Assembly (NCBI GenBank): GCA_949286415.1
Contig: CASEBV010000018.1
Span: forward strand, 1-64,000
DNA length: 64,000 bases
Direction: 5' to 3'
Source of the DNA: an uncultured Bacteroidales bacterium
GTDB lineage: Bacteria > Bacteroidota > Bacteroidia > Bacteroidales > UBA932
Part shown: positions 1 to 6,835 of the stretch, piece by piece
Layout of the letters: every line of letters starts with the position of its first letter
Position numbering within the stretch: the stretch's first letter is position 1
Translations under genes and position numbers: made by a program
Notes under the pieces: model-generated
Seen by the model: the letters and a program-made list of their open reading frames with translations, nothing else
Database searches by the model: none
What the model was told of the DNA's origin: nothing

Positions 1-268
1 CACTTAACGGGCGTATCTCATAAGCCTGTATGCTCTTTTCTATTTCAGTTTTCAGGCTGTTGAGTATCAAGGTGTATTGTTCTTTTTGCTTGTCAAGCAC
101 CAGTTCAAGGATGGCGGCTTCAAAAGACTTTGTGTCACTATACTGCTGATAGAAATCCGAAATGAATTTCTGCCTTTCAAAAGAGAAAACGTGATTGTCT
201 ATATAGTCCCTGTATATTCTGTTGAGTTCTCCGTACCGGGGGATTATCGTCTGTATCTTGTCTGCCAT
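1..268 (-). CDS. Partial unrecognised protein (N-terminal 89 codons)
   Basis: An open minus-strand frame starts with ATG at 268 and runs off the left edge without a stop. The visible peptide begins MADKIQTIIPRYGELN and is hydrophilic, rich in Lys, Glu and Gln, with a probable helical or coiled-coil stretch over residues 45-80. It has no signal peptide. It starts 7 nt after the stop of the YhcG-like nuclease gene, so the two are very likely cotranscribed. I do not recognise the family. Proteins in this position next to YhcG/DUF1016 genes often belong to restriction-modification or other defence loci, but that is inference from context only. Confidence 0.6.
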   Translation of the reverse strand, partial: MADKIQTIIPRYGELNRIYRDYIDNHVFSFERQKFISDFYQQYSDTKSFEAAILELVLDKQKEQYTLILNSLKTEIEKSIQAYEIRPLS

Positions 269-275
269 AGGTGTC

Positions 276-1571
276 TTACTTTTGTTTGTTCTTTTCATTG
301 TCAAGAAGCATCGTCAGTTCTTCCTCTACCTGTTCTATGCTCGGCAATGCCGATTTCAGATTCTCCGGTACAGCCTTGCTGAGTTGGTAGTCGCTGATGC
401 CGATAGGCTGGTCATAGCCTGTCAGCGCATACTGCGCTACAATCTCATCCTTGCCCTTGCATAGCAGCAGCCCGATGGTCTTGTTGTCATTCTCTCCTCT
501 CAGTTTGTCATCCACCACATTGATGTAGAAGTTCAACTGTCCGGCGTATTCCGGTTTGAACGGGGTGGCTTTCAGTTCCACGACCACGTATGCATGGAGT
601 TTGATATTGTACAGAATCAGGTCAGCGTAGAAATCGCTGTCGCCAATCTGGAAATGCTTCTGTCTTGCGACAAAGGCGAATCCGTTGCCCATCTCCAGCA
701 GATAACGGGTAACGTGTTTCACCAGTTGTTCCTCTATGTCCCTTTCGTCCGCACGTTCTTTGGCTCCCGCCAAGTCAAAGATATACGGGTCTTTCAACAG
801 GTAATTGGCAAGGTCACTTTGGGGTACGGGAAGCGTGGCGGTAAAATTGTTGACTTTGCGGCTGTTGATTTGCCTTTCGTACAGTTTGCTTTCAATCTGC
901 ATTTTCAGGACATTGCTGCTCCAGCCCATTTCCACGGATTGCTTCATGTACCAGTATTCCACACCCAGCGGAAGCGAACTGTTGAGCATAATCACATGGC
1001 TTGCCCAATTGATTCTTGCTACAGGTGATGCTAAGAACAGTTTTTCCATATCCTCAATCGGCATCCGGTAAACGGCGGCTACTGTCTGGGCTACATCCTG
1101 AATTTGTGCAAGAGGTTCTTGCATAATTGCAACTCCTTTGTTGTCTGAGGATTGTATTTGCGCAAGAGGTTCTTGCGTAAATGGCACATTGTTCAGGCTT
1201 TGGAGTTCGTCCGTGATTTTCCGCACACTTGGGGCAATCAATTTCGCATCGGTTTCGATGAAACTCCGTAATACGGTCAATGGATATGAGCGTGCGAACT
1301 GGCACATATAAGCCAAGTTCCTGACCGAATATCCTTTCTTTTCGGGATAATTGAACCGTATCGCTTGCGCCAGTTTCTTGATGACCTTGCCGCCCCAGCC
1401 TTGTCGGTTCTGGTGGTACAATATGTAATTGCCCATCTTCCAGTAATGGAATAGCATCTGTGCATTGGCCGCACTGATGAGCCGGACTTGCGCCTGCTCT
1501 ATTTCTGAACCGATGGCATTGACAAAAGCCTCGAAACTCCTTTTCTCTATATTGTTATCGTTGTTGCTCAT
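276..1571 (-). CDS. YhcG/DUF1016 family PD-(D/E)XK nuclease
   Basis: A 431-residue cytosolic protein of the YhcG (DUF1016) family. The N-terminal domain (about residues 10-110) carries the family's HYWKMG and YSVRNL-type segments. The C-terminal domain (about 225-410) is a PD-(D/E)XK nuclease fold: the acidic residue lies in FYADLIL and the E-x-K pair in VVVELKATPFKPEY, followed by the usual GQLNFYIN. An eight-residue motif, QEPLAQIQ, occurs twice about 15 residues apart in the linker, matching a short DNA duplication near 1108-1180. A -7-like TACCTTTG (minus strand, 1600-1593) lies just upstream. YhcG proteins are often cargo of mobile elements and type I restriction loci; a defence or recombination role is likely but not shown here. 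Confidence 0.88.
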   Translation of the reverse strand: MSNNDNNIEKRSFEAFVNAIGSEIEQAQVRLISAANAQMLFHYWKMGNYILYHQNRQGWGGKVIKKLAQAIRFNYPEKKGYSVRNLAYMCQFARSYPLTVLRSFIETDAKLIAPSVRKITDELQSLNNVPFTQEPLAQIQSSDNKGVAIMQEPLAQIQDVAQTVAAVYRMPIEDMEKLFLASPVARINWASHVIMLNSSLPLGVEYWYMKQSVEMGWSSNVLKMQIESKLYERQINSRKVNNFTATLPVPQSDLANYLLKDPYIFDLAGAKERADERDIEEQLVKHVTRYLLEMGNGFAFVARQKHFQIGDSDFYADLILYNIKLHAYVVVELKATPFKPEYAGQLNFYINVVDDKLRGENDNKTIGLLLCKGKDEIVAQYALTGYDQPIGISDYQLSKAVPENLKSALPSIEQVEEELTMLLDNEKNKQK

Positions 1572-1641
1572 TGTTGTATGTTTTGAAAGTCACAAAGGTA
1601 AGCCGAATTACAGGCTTTCCATGAAACTTGCTGATTGTTTT

Positions 1642-2925
1642 TTACAGTTGGTTGAATTTGCTCATCGCACTGGCCTTCACATCATCGGCGATGTCAATGT
1701 AGGGTTTCATCGCCTTGTAGTCACTGTGTCCCGTCCATTTCATGACCACCTGAGCCGGAATGCCGAGAGCCAAGGCATTGCAGATGAAAGTCCTTCTTCC
1801 GGCATGGGTGCCCAGCAATGCGTATTTGGGCGTAATGGTGTCTATGCGTCTGCTTCCTTTATAATAGGTCTCGCTTACTGGCTCGTTGATTTCGGCAAGC
1901 TCGCCCAATTCCTTCAAATAATCGTTCATTTTCTGGTTACTGATGACCGGAAGAGCCTTATGCCCCTCAAACTCCACATATTTATATTTATCCAGTATCG
2001 CCTTGCTGTGGTTATTCAGCTCGATGATAAGCCTTTCGGCGGTCTTTACGGTGGTGATTTCTATATATCCGTCCCTGATGTCGCTTTTCTTCAGGTTATG
2101 CACATCCGAATACCGGAGTCCGGTGAAGCAGCAGAACAGAAAAACATCCCTCACCCGTTCCAGATATTGCTTCGTTTCGGGTATCTGATAGTTTTTGAGT
2201 TGGTTCAGTTCTTCCCATGTGAGGAATATCACCTTTTTCGGGGTGCTTCGCAGTTTTGGATTGAAATCTTCGTAGGCATTGTTCATGCAATATCCCTTCT
2301 TGGTACACCAGCGCAGGAACCATTTCAGGTAAGCGACCTGTTTCATGATAGATGTGTTCCGCATGTCTTCGGTGTCTTTCAGAAAATTCACATACTTTGT
2401 CAGCTTGGGTTCGTCCAACGATTCAAAAGTCAGCCCTTTGTCAAATTTTTCAAGATGCTTCCTTACAGCGGCAAATTTCTCATAGGTGGCATCAGACCAG
2501 CCATTTTGCGTGCCGCACTCCTTGATAAACTCGTCAAACACCTCCAAAGGAAGAAACACCACCGGGGCTTCCTCCTCTTCCTTTTTCCCATCGTGCAATC
2601 TGTTGAATGCATCCTTTACCTGCTCGGTAGTGGGCATGAATCCCTGCACCTCGAACTCCTTGAAGATGTTCTGTATTTCGGTATAGTATCTCAGCAAGTC
2701 CGCATTGATTTCCGATGCGCTTTGTTTCAACTTGTTGGTGCAGCCGTTCTTTACCCGCTGCTTGTCGGCATCCCATTTGGCGACATCAATGCGGTAGCCT
2801 GTTGTGAACTCAATGCGGTGGCTGGCGAAAACCACACGCATACGGATGGGGACATTCTCCACGATTGGAACCCCGTTTTTCTTGCGGCTTTCCAAAGCAA
2901 AAATGATGTTTCGTTTGATATTCAT
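1642..2925 (-). CDS. Tyrosine recombinase (phage/ICE-type integrase)
   Basis: A 427-residue site-specific tyrosine recombinase of the type used by Bacteroidales integrative elements. It has an N-terminal arm-DNA-binding segment (residues 1-90), a SAM-like core-binding domain (about 110-215) and a C-terminal catalytic domain (about 225-420). The first catalytic Arg is in CFTGLRYSDV, the H-x-x-R box is THAGRRTF, and the late His and nucleophilic Tyr are in WTGHSDYKAMKPYID. The start at 2925 is preferred over an upstream ATG at 2982, because a promoter (TTG-N19-TATATTTG) lies between them and overlaps the longer version. It reads away from the att-like repeats at 3086 and 4325, the usual arrangement at the integrase end of an element. 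Confidence 0.92.
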   Translation of the reverse strand: MNIKRNIIFALESRKKNGVPIVENVPIRMRVVFASHRIEFTTGYRIDVAKWDADKQRVKNGCTNKLKQSASEINADLLRYYTEIQNIFKEFEVQGFMPTTEQVKDAFNRLHDGKKEEEEAPVVFLPLEVFDEFIKECGTQNGWSDATYEKFAAVRKHLEKFDKGLTFESLDEPKLTKYVNFLKDTEDMRNTSIMKQVAYLKWFLRWCTKKGYCMNNAYEDFNPKLRSTPKKVIFLTWEELNQLKNYQIPETKQYLERVRDVFLFCCFTGLRYSDVHNLKKSDIRDGYIEITTVKTAERLIIELNNHSKAILDKYKYVEFEGHKALPVISNQKMNDYLKELGELAEINEPVSETYYKGSRRIDTITPKYALLGTHAGRRTFICNALALGIPAQVVMKWTGHSDYKAMKPYIDIADDVKASAMSKFNQL

Positions 2926-2952
2926 AATTGGGTGCGTTTGAAATTCAACACC

Positions 2953-2982
2953 CAAATATACACCCAATAATTGGAATAGCAA
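2953..2982 (-). promoter_or_regulatory. Bacteroidales promoter of the integrase gene
   Basis: The minus strand shows a -33 TTG (2982-2980), a 19-nt spacer and a -7 TATATTTG (2960-2953), matching the Bacteroidetes consensus. It leaves a leader of about 20 nt to the ATG at 2925 and rules out the ATG at 2982. Several TTGGGTG repeats in and around the box could be integrase or excisionase arm sites. Confidence 0.7.
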
Positions 2983-3085
2983 AAGGTATTTAATGATATT
3001 TAGTAATATAGTAGGTTTGTAATAACTTGATTATTATCAGTATATTGCAATCTTATGAGATTTCTTGATTGTGTAAGTTAAAGTC

Positions 3086-3098
3086 CCGTCCGCACCGC
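3086..3098 (+). repeat. att-like direct repeat, copy 1 (tRNA 3'-end-like)
   Basis: The 13-bp CCGTCCGCACCGC is identical to the copy at 4325-4337. With the preceding GTTAAAGTC it resembles the T-loop and acceptor end of a tRNA of Ser type (acceptor strand CCGCACC, discriminator G). No full tRNA can be folded here. I infer the distal att site of an element integrated at a tRNA 3' end that lies outside the window. Confidence 0.45.
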
Positions 3099-3147
3099 TT
3101 GACATAAAAGATTGATAATCAAGTACTATCATTCTTCTTTAGACTTA

Positions 3148-3196
3148 AAAGTGCAGCACAAAACGCTCAAAAAAAAGCGATGTGTTGCACTTTTTT
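3148..3196 (+). repeat. Imperfect inverted repeat with T-rich tail
   Basis: AAGTGCAGCAC..ACGCT pairs with AGCG..GTGTTGCACTT around an A-rich loop and is followed by TTTTTT. On this strand it looks like an intrinsic terminator, but no plus-strand gene ends upstream of it. Two further TTGCAC copies follow at 3205-3220, so it may instead be a recombinase-binding or relic transposon end. The 2926-3493 stretch otherwise holds only the att-like repeat, the palindrome at 3305 and the higBA promoter. Confidence 0.45.
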
Positions 3197-3304
3197 GTAT
3201 CAAATTGCACCAAGTTGCACCACTTCGCCTGCAAATAATACCTGCAAGCAATGGCAACGACAAAATTATATCTCGACTATATAAATAGATACTGTTAGAG
3301 GCCA

Positions 3305-3328
3305 AAACTGCGACAGTTGTCGCAGTTT
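3305..3328. repeat. Perfect 24-bp palindrome
   Basis: The arms AAACTGCGACA and TGTCGCAGTTT are exact reverse complements around a 2-nt GT centre. The site lies between the att-like repeat and the higBA promoter. The dyad is the size of a dimeric repressor operator or recombinase core site. No hairpin poly-T tail follows, so it is not an intrinsic terminator. Confidence 0.6.
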
Positions 3329-3448
3329 AAAGATTCAAGTCTCTTCCCATTAGACTTTTGCATATAGCCGTGGTAGAAAAATGCCGCTGATGATGACAGA
3401 AAAAAGTCTTTGTTTTTAACGATTATATATTAGTTGCAATCAACTTTT

Positions 3449-3479
3449 TTGCGGATTTATAAAAGAATCCGTATCTTTG
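3449..3479 (+). promoter_or_regulatory. higBA promoter with candidate HigA operator
   Basis: TTG (3449-3451), a 20-nt spacer and TATCTTTG (3472-3479) match the Bacteroidetes -33/-7 consensus. An exact inverted repeat, CGGATT (3452-3457) with AATCCG (3466-3471), fills the spacer. Binding there would block RNA polymerase, as expected for autorepression by the antitoxin. Confidence 0.75.
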
Positions 3480-3493
3480 TAATCAAATAATAC

Positions 3494-3811
3494 ATGATGA
3501 TTGTTGCGTTTGAAAAAGACTACTTGAGGGAACTGTATGAGACTGGGAAAAGCGATAAAAAACATCGCTTCCAGCCTGACATAGTAAAAAGATATAAGAG
3601 AGGTATTGATTATCTGAAACAAGCCCGTAATATTGAGGAACTGTTTTTACTGCCATCATTGCATTACGAAGTTTTGAAAGGAGACAAGGTGGGTGTCTCT
3701 TCAATCCGGGTAAACGATCAGTACCGTATTGAATTTACTGTAGAGCAAGTTTCAGAACCGATTGTAGTCACCATATGCAGCATCATAGAATTGTCCAACC
3801 ATTATAAATGA
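3494..3811 (+). CDS. higB: HigB/RelE-family toxin (first TA module)
   Basis: A 105-residue RelE/ParE-superfamily toxin of the HigB 'killer' type, a ribosome-dependent mRNA interferase in characterised relatives. The conserved core is visible: the HYEVLKGDK strand, SIRVNDQYRIEF and the C-terminal ELSNHYK with the terminal His-Tyr typical of HigB. Start codons at 3494 and 3497 are adjacent and cannot be distinguished. The stop overlaps the antitoxin start (ATGA at 3808-3811), so the two are translationally coupled with the toxin first, the normal higBA order. The promoter lies 15 nt upstream. The module sits between two att-like repeats, which suggests it is cargo or a stabiliser of an integrated element. 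Confidence 0.9.
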   Translation: MMIVAFEKDYLRELYETGKSDKKHRFQPDIVKRYKRGIDYLKQARNIEELFLLPSLHYEVLKGDKVGVSSIRVNDQYRIEFTVEQVSEPIVVTICSIIELSNHYK

Positions 3812-4164
3812 TACGAGCCATGATTGAAATTAAAGGAATAGATCCGAAGATGATAGCAAACAATATAGAACCGTTCGAGCCGACGCATCCTGGAGAGTTG
3901 CTGAGGGATGAGATAGAGTACAGACACATTTCTCAGAAACAGCTTGCTGCTGATATGGGAGTCTCATATACTGTCTTGAATGATATAGTAAATTGCAAAC
4001 GTCCTGTAAATACCAAATTCGCACTTTTGTGCGAGGCTGCGCTGGGGACCCCGGCACATATTCTTATGGGATTGCAGTCCGACTACGATATGCAGACGAC
4101 CAAAAATGACAAATCGTTTGCTGCACGTCTGAGAAATGTCCGTAAACTTGTGGCTGCACTTTGA
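3808..4164 (+). CDS. higA: HigA-type antitoxin (XRE helix-turn-helix)
   Basis: A 118-residue antitoxin. The family signature PTHPGELLRDEI is at residues 26-37, followed by an HTH (QKQLAADMGVSYTVLNDIVN, about 43-62) and the dimerisation helices with the LCEAALGTP motif. It neutralises HigB and represses its own operon, probably at the CGGATT/AATCCG dyad in the promoter. The C-terminal tail (about 95-118) is basic. Start alternatives at 3808 and 3823 exist; the former gives the 4-nt overlap with higB. Confidence 0.9.
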   Translation: MIRAMIEIKGIDPKMIANNIEPFEPTHPGELLRDEIEYRHISQKQLAADMGVSYTVLNDIVNCKRPVNTKFALLCEAALGTPAHILMGLQSDYDMQTTKNDKSFAARLRNVRKLVAAL

Positions 4165-4324
4165 GCGGACATGATGAATTTTTGTTACATTTGCATTGTC
4201 CAAATGTTTTTGTCGCAAGTTGGCGCGAAACAGTGAAATCCATCAGGAGGACTATTAGGAGGACTTAAAGACTTTGTAGTTGTAAGATATTGAGGGCGAA
4301 GTGATTGACTATAAGGTTCATCTT

Positions 4325-4337
4325 CCGTCCGCACCGC
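4325..4337 (+). repeat. att-like direct repeat, copy 2
   Basis: This is the exact second copy of CCGTCCGCACCGC, preceded by GGTTCATCTT, again reminiscent of a tRNA T-loop. Both copies are followed at once by short dyads (TTGAT/ATCAA after copy 1, CATTG/CAATG after copy 2). Copies 1.2 kb apart with higBA between them suggest two elements, or an element plus a remnant, in tandem at one attachment site. Confidence 0.45.
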
Positions 4338-4394
4338 AATAAACATTGAAAACCAATGTTTTATAAATTATGTACACGAAAATGTGCACGAATT

Positions 4395-4425
4395 GCCCCG
4401 AAAACGATACTTTCGGGGCTTTTTT
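4395..4425 (+). terminator. Intrinsic terminator
   Basis: GCCCCGAAA (4395-4403) pairs exactly with TTTCGGGGC (4411-4419), followed by six T. It is well placed to end transcription from higBA. A second, T-poor hairpin (GCCCCG/CGGGGC, 4463-4483) lies just downstream and leads into the dispersed repeat. Confidence 0.8.
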
Positions 4426-4548
4426 ATGTCCAAATCGGAGTGCCGCTCCATGTACAAATAAAGCCCCGACCACAAGCCGGGGCGGTATAATTGACTTTTT
4501 TGGTTGGTGAAACCTCTATAAGTTGTTAAAATTCTGTAATATATAGAA

Positions 4549-4574
4549 ATTAGATGAAACGAGTTTCATCTAAT
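4549..4574. repeat. Perfect 26-bp palindrome
   Basis: ATTAGATGAAAC (4549-4560) and GTTTCATCTAAT (4563-4574) are exact reverse complements around GA. It lies in an AT-rich stretch without a neighbouring promoter and is absent from copy 2 of the repeat. It could be an operator or a cruciform site; function unknown. Confidence 0.6.
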
Positions 4575-4611
4575 GAGTGATAATCAAAAAATAAGGCGGC
4601 AGTAGTGCTGC

Positions 4612-4651
4612 CCGGAATGCTGGATGTAATCAAATGTGGACAGCATTCCGG
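4612..4651. repeat. 11-bp exact inverted repeat
   Basis: CCGGAATGCTG (4612-4622) and CAGCATTCCGG (4641-4651) can form a stem with an 18-nt loop. A smaller hairpin, GGCAG/CTGCC, lies immediately 5' of it. There is no T-tract, so an intrinsic terminator is unlikely. Confidence 0.55.
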
Positions 4652-4788
4652 CAACAAATGACTAAATGCCTGTTCATGTCGCGCCCGGTGGATATGTAAA
4701 ATGGCCTCCACCGGCCGTGATTTTCCCGCAAAACCGCGCCCGGTGGACAGCATTTTGGGTATCCACCGGGCGCGCCGGCAGGATGAAG

Positions 4789-5280
4789 TCAATACTCTGT
4801 CTTGTCTGGCTTTGAGATCCAGGACTGAAACGCCTTTACGGCATCCTCCCGCAACATTTCCGACGAATGGAGCCGCCGCAGCCCTGGCTCCAGCTCAAGT
4901 TCCCTGTATATGAAAGCATCGTCAAAGCCTGCCGCGGCGGCATCCTGCTTGGTGCATCCGTAGAACATTCTGTCCAGACGGGCCCAATATATGGCGCCGA
5001 GACACATCGGGCATGGTTCGCATGAAGTATAGATTTCACATCCGCGCAGGTCAAATGTTCCGAGAGCTTCGGCCGCCTTGCGTATGGCATTGACCTCGGC
5101 GTGCGCTGTAGGGTCATTGTCGGCTGTCACCCTGTTCACTCCGGTGGCGACGACATTTCCGTCACGCGCGACTACAGCCCCGAAAGGGCCGCCTCCGGCA
5201 GCAACATTCTCCACGGCCATGTCTATGGCCATTCTCATCAACTCTTCCCTTGTCATAAATCGTCTTGTGATTGTTTGCAC
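4789..5280 (-). CDS. guaD: Nucleoside/guanine deaminase (CDA fold)
   Basis: A 163-residue zinc deaminase of the cytidine-deaminase superfamily, closest in layout to GuaD, which converts guanine to xanthine plus ammonia. The zinc and catalytic motifs are HAEVNAI (HAE, about residue 61) and TSCEPCPMC (PCxxC, about 91-99). Downstream are the family-typical FYGCTKQDAAAAGFDD and the C-terminal tail. TadA-like tRNA deaminases share the motifs, but the FYRELELP-like end here (FIYRELELE) favours guanine deaminase. The start at 5280 or the internal ATG at 5256 (MTREEL) are both possible. It ends 15 nt from the dispersed repeat and lies close behind the gene at 5288-5941. Confidence 0.82.
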   Translation of the reverse strand: MQTITRRFMTREELMRMAIDMAVENVAAGGGPFGAVVARDGNVVATGVNRVTADNDPTAHAEVNAIRKAAEALGTFDLRGCEIYTSCEPCPMCLGAIYWARLDRMFYGCTKQDAAAAGFDDAFIYRELELEPGLRRLHSSEMLREDAVKAFQSWISKPDKTEY

Positions 5281-5287
5281 CTTTATG

Positions 5288-5941
5288 CTAATCGAACATT
5301 ACGCCGGGATTCAGTTCCGCCGGACTTCTCCAGAATATGCCATAGTCCTCAGACAGCACATGGGCCTTCTCAAGCCAGTAGGCATGGCAGAACCCCATTC
5401 CCGCAGGACAGTCTTCAAGTCTGGCATAAATCATTTTGTTTGCCTCGTCAATCACCTTTTCATACTTCCCAGTCCATTCTATCGGATCCGATTTGATATA
5501 ACTGCGGGACTCGATGCTGTCAAAATCCAACCTGTCAGCGGCCGCAATATTCCGGCGATAAAGATCAATCTCATCTGCAACATCTTCCATGTCATCCAGA
5601 GACGCTTTGCAATTGAGGAGGCGGAGCCTGAATTCAAGCAGCTGAAGTTTCAGACGAGGATGATCAAAGAGCGCATCGCACATTCTTCTCAATGCAGCAT
5701 ACAACTTCTCATGCATATCATCATAATCAGCAAGATACCCGGCTGCATCCAGCAATTCTCCGGCCAGCGATGAATTTTCCCATTCACACCTCCGTTCCCG
5801 GACATTCTCCTCCGCCAGAAGCACATCGCCGCAGCACAGTTCCCAATATGCCTCCAGAGATTCATGGTCCGCATTCCTTTCAACTCCCTTTACGGCATCG
5901 CGGATCTTCGTCAGTTCTTCTCTCAAATTAATTTCTTCCAT
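5288..5941 (-). CDS. Hypothetical cytosolic protein
   Basis: A 217-residue acidic, mostly helical protein without signal peptide or membrane segment. Leu, Glu and Asp dominate, with heptad-like stretches around residues 50-140 (LEFRLRLLNCKASLDDMEDV). I recognise no family. The start at 5941 (MEEINLREEL) is chosen because a -7 TATATTTG lies 20-27 nt upstream and the reading frame before it is not protein-like. It ends 7 nt before the guanine deaminase start, so the two are probably cotranscribed. Confidence 0.72.
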   Translation of the reverse strand: MEEINLREELTKIRDAVKGVERNADHESLEAYWELCCGDVLLAEENVRERRCEWENSSLAGELLDAAGYLADYDDMHEKLYAALRRMCDALFDHPRLKLQLLEFRLRLLNCKASLDDMEDVADEIDLYRRNIAAADRLDFDSIESRSYIKSDPIEWTGKYEKVIDEANKMIYARLEDCPAGMGFCHAYWLEKAHVLSEDYGIFWRSPAELNPGVMFD

Positions 5942-5960
5942 AAGTGCAATATCTGAAATA

Positions 5961-5968
5961 CAAATATA
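5961..5968 (-). promoter_or_regulatory. -7 box upstream of the 5288-5941 gene
   Basis: The minus strand reads TATATTTG, the Bacteroidetes -7 consensus TAnnTTTG, 20 nt from the ATG at 5941. A TTG at the ideal -33 distance is not obvious. Confidence 0.5.
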
Positions 5969-6033
5969 CGCGCAAAAGTATAAATGATAAAGCCAAATAT
6001 GGAAAGTATCAGGAAAAATCCGCCGGAATTGGC

Positions 6034-6041
6034 TATATTTG
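6034..6041 (+). promoter_or_regulatory. -7 box upstream of the 6083-6826 gene
   Basis: TATATTTG on the plus strand, 42 nt before the start at 6083, divergent from the -7 box at 5961-5968. Confidence 0.5.
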
Positions 6042-6082
6042 CGCCCCCGGGACGCCCCGGATGACACCACAGCCATCATATT

Positions 6083-6826
6083 ATGAAAAGTTTCATCTTC
6101 ACAATAGCACTGTGCTGCCTCCTGGCTGCCGACCTGTCCGCAGCTGTCAGCCTCTCCGCAGCAGGACCATCCGGGACAGACATGGCCATCAGCTGCACAG
6201 ACAAAGACATCACCCGCACAGACAAAGATATCAGCCACGCAGACAAAGACACCTGCAGAAGGTCCGGAAGCATGAGATACAGGGGATTCATCGGAGGGAT
6301 GATGCTCCATACAGGCTATGTGCGCAGCCGGGAAGTATCGATAGCAGGACCTGCAGGAGACATCCATAACATATCTGCAGAAGGAGCTCCGTTCGGAATC
6401 GGAGGAGCCATCAAATTCATGTTCGGCAAACATCTCCGCATAGGGACTGAAGGCTATGTATCGACACTCACATTCGGCAGGCACCGCAGCCATGCCAAGA
6501 CAGGATGGGGAGGAATCCTCGCGGACTGCACATGGCAGCTCGGCAGGTTCAGGCTATTTGCCGGAGGGACTGTCGGAGGCGGAGGCCAGACCAACACATT
6601 CATCCTCTCCCCCGTCAGGGATGACTACCTCGCAGAAGAATGCATCTCATACAGGAAATACGCCTTTTTTGCAGTCGCTCCGTTCGCCGGAGCAGAATAC
6701 GCACTCACAGATAAAGTCAACCTGGTCGCCAAGATTGACTGGCTGCTGAATGTCACCAATCCGCAGGATGACTTCACCACAGGGCCGAGACTTTATATAG
6801 GATTCATGTTCGGCCATGCAGACTGA
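6083..6826 (+). CDS. Predicted outer-membrane beta-barrel protein
   Basis: A 247-residue exported protein with an N-terminal signal peptide (residues 1-20, SFIFTIALCCLLAADLSA). A short variable region follows with three tandem TDKD-type repeats (TDKDIT, TDKDIS, ADKDTC). The rest (about 62-247) is an alternation of Gly- and aromatic-rich strands ending in RLYIGFMFGHAD, like small OmpA/OmpW-size barrels. No peptidoglycan-binding domain is present. Function unknown. It is monocistronic between a divergent gene and a repeat-filled gap. The repeat segment is encoded by a duplicated CACAGACAAAGA-type unit and could vary in length between strains. Confidence 0.72.
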   Translation: MKSFIFTIALCCLLAADLSAAVSLSAAGPSGTDMAISCTDKDITRTDKDISHADKDTCRRSGSMRYRGFIGGMMLHTGYVRSREVSIAGPAGDIHNISAEGAPFGIGGAIKFMFGKHLRIGTEGYVSTLTFGRHRSHAKTGWGGILADCTWQLGRFRLFAGGTVGGGGQTNTFILSPVRDDYLAEECISYRKYAFFAVAPFAGAEYALTDKVNLVAKIDWLLNVTNPQDDFTTGPRLYIGFMFGHAD

Positions 6827-6835
6827 CGGCAGACT

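Larger units (their letters stand above)
4482..4774. repeat. Dispersed intergenic palindromic element, copy 1
   Basis: Two conserved parts recur at 6836-7107. Module A is GCGGTATAATTGAC, 5 nt, TGGTTGGTG (4482-4509). Module B (4681-4774) has two hairpins: GCGCCCGGTGGA (4681) with TCCACCGG (about 4707), and CGCGCCCGGTGGA (4735-4747) with TCCACCGGGCGCG (4762-4774). They are joined by a 22-nt linker (4712-4733). Relative to copy 2, module B is inverted while module A keeps its orientation. Nothing in it codes convincingly; open frames across it arise from the GC-rich arms. This and the two dyads below fill most of the 624-bp gap 4165-4788. Confidence 0.75.

Noticed and set aside
1465..2970. Long plus-strand open frame (about 500 codons) across the integrase region
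   Set aside because: It is antisense to the integrase, which has all catalytic motifs and its own promoter; the plus-strand translation is low-complexity and matches nothing.
3075..3100. Possible intact tRNA gene at the att-like repeat
   Set aside because: Only the T-loop/acceptor-like end is present; no 5' T-stem strand, anticodon arm or 5' acceptor strand can be found upstream. The same holds at 4316-4340.
4550..4913. Small open frames in both strands over repeat copy 1, and a similar one at 6793-7173
   Set aside because: The shared peptide (RPVDSILxxHRAR-like) arises from translating the palindromic repeat; no start signals or coding bias.
5942..6493. Extended minus-strand frame upstream of the 5288-5941 gene
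   Set aside because: It overlaps the divergent outer-membrane protein gene and both -7 boxes; the added peptide is Cys/Ser-rich and not protein-like.
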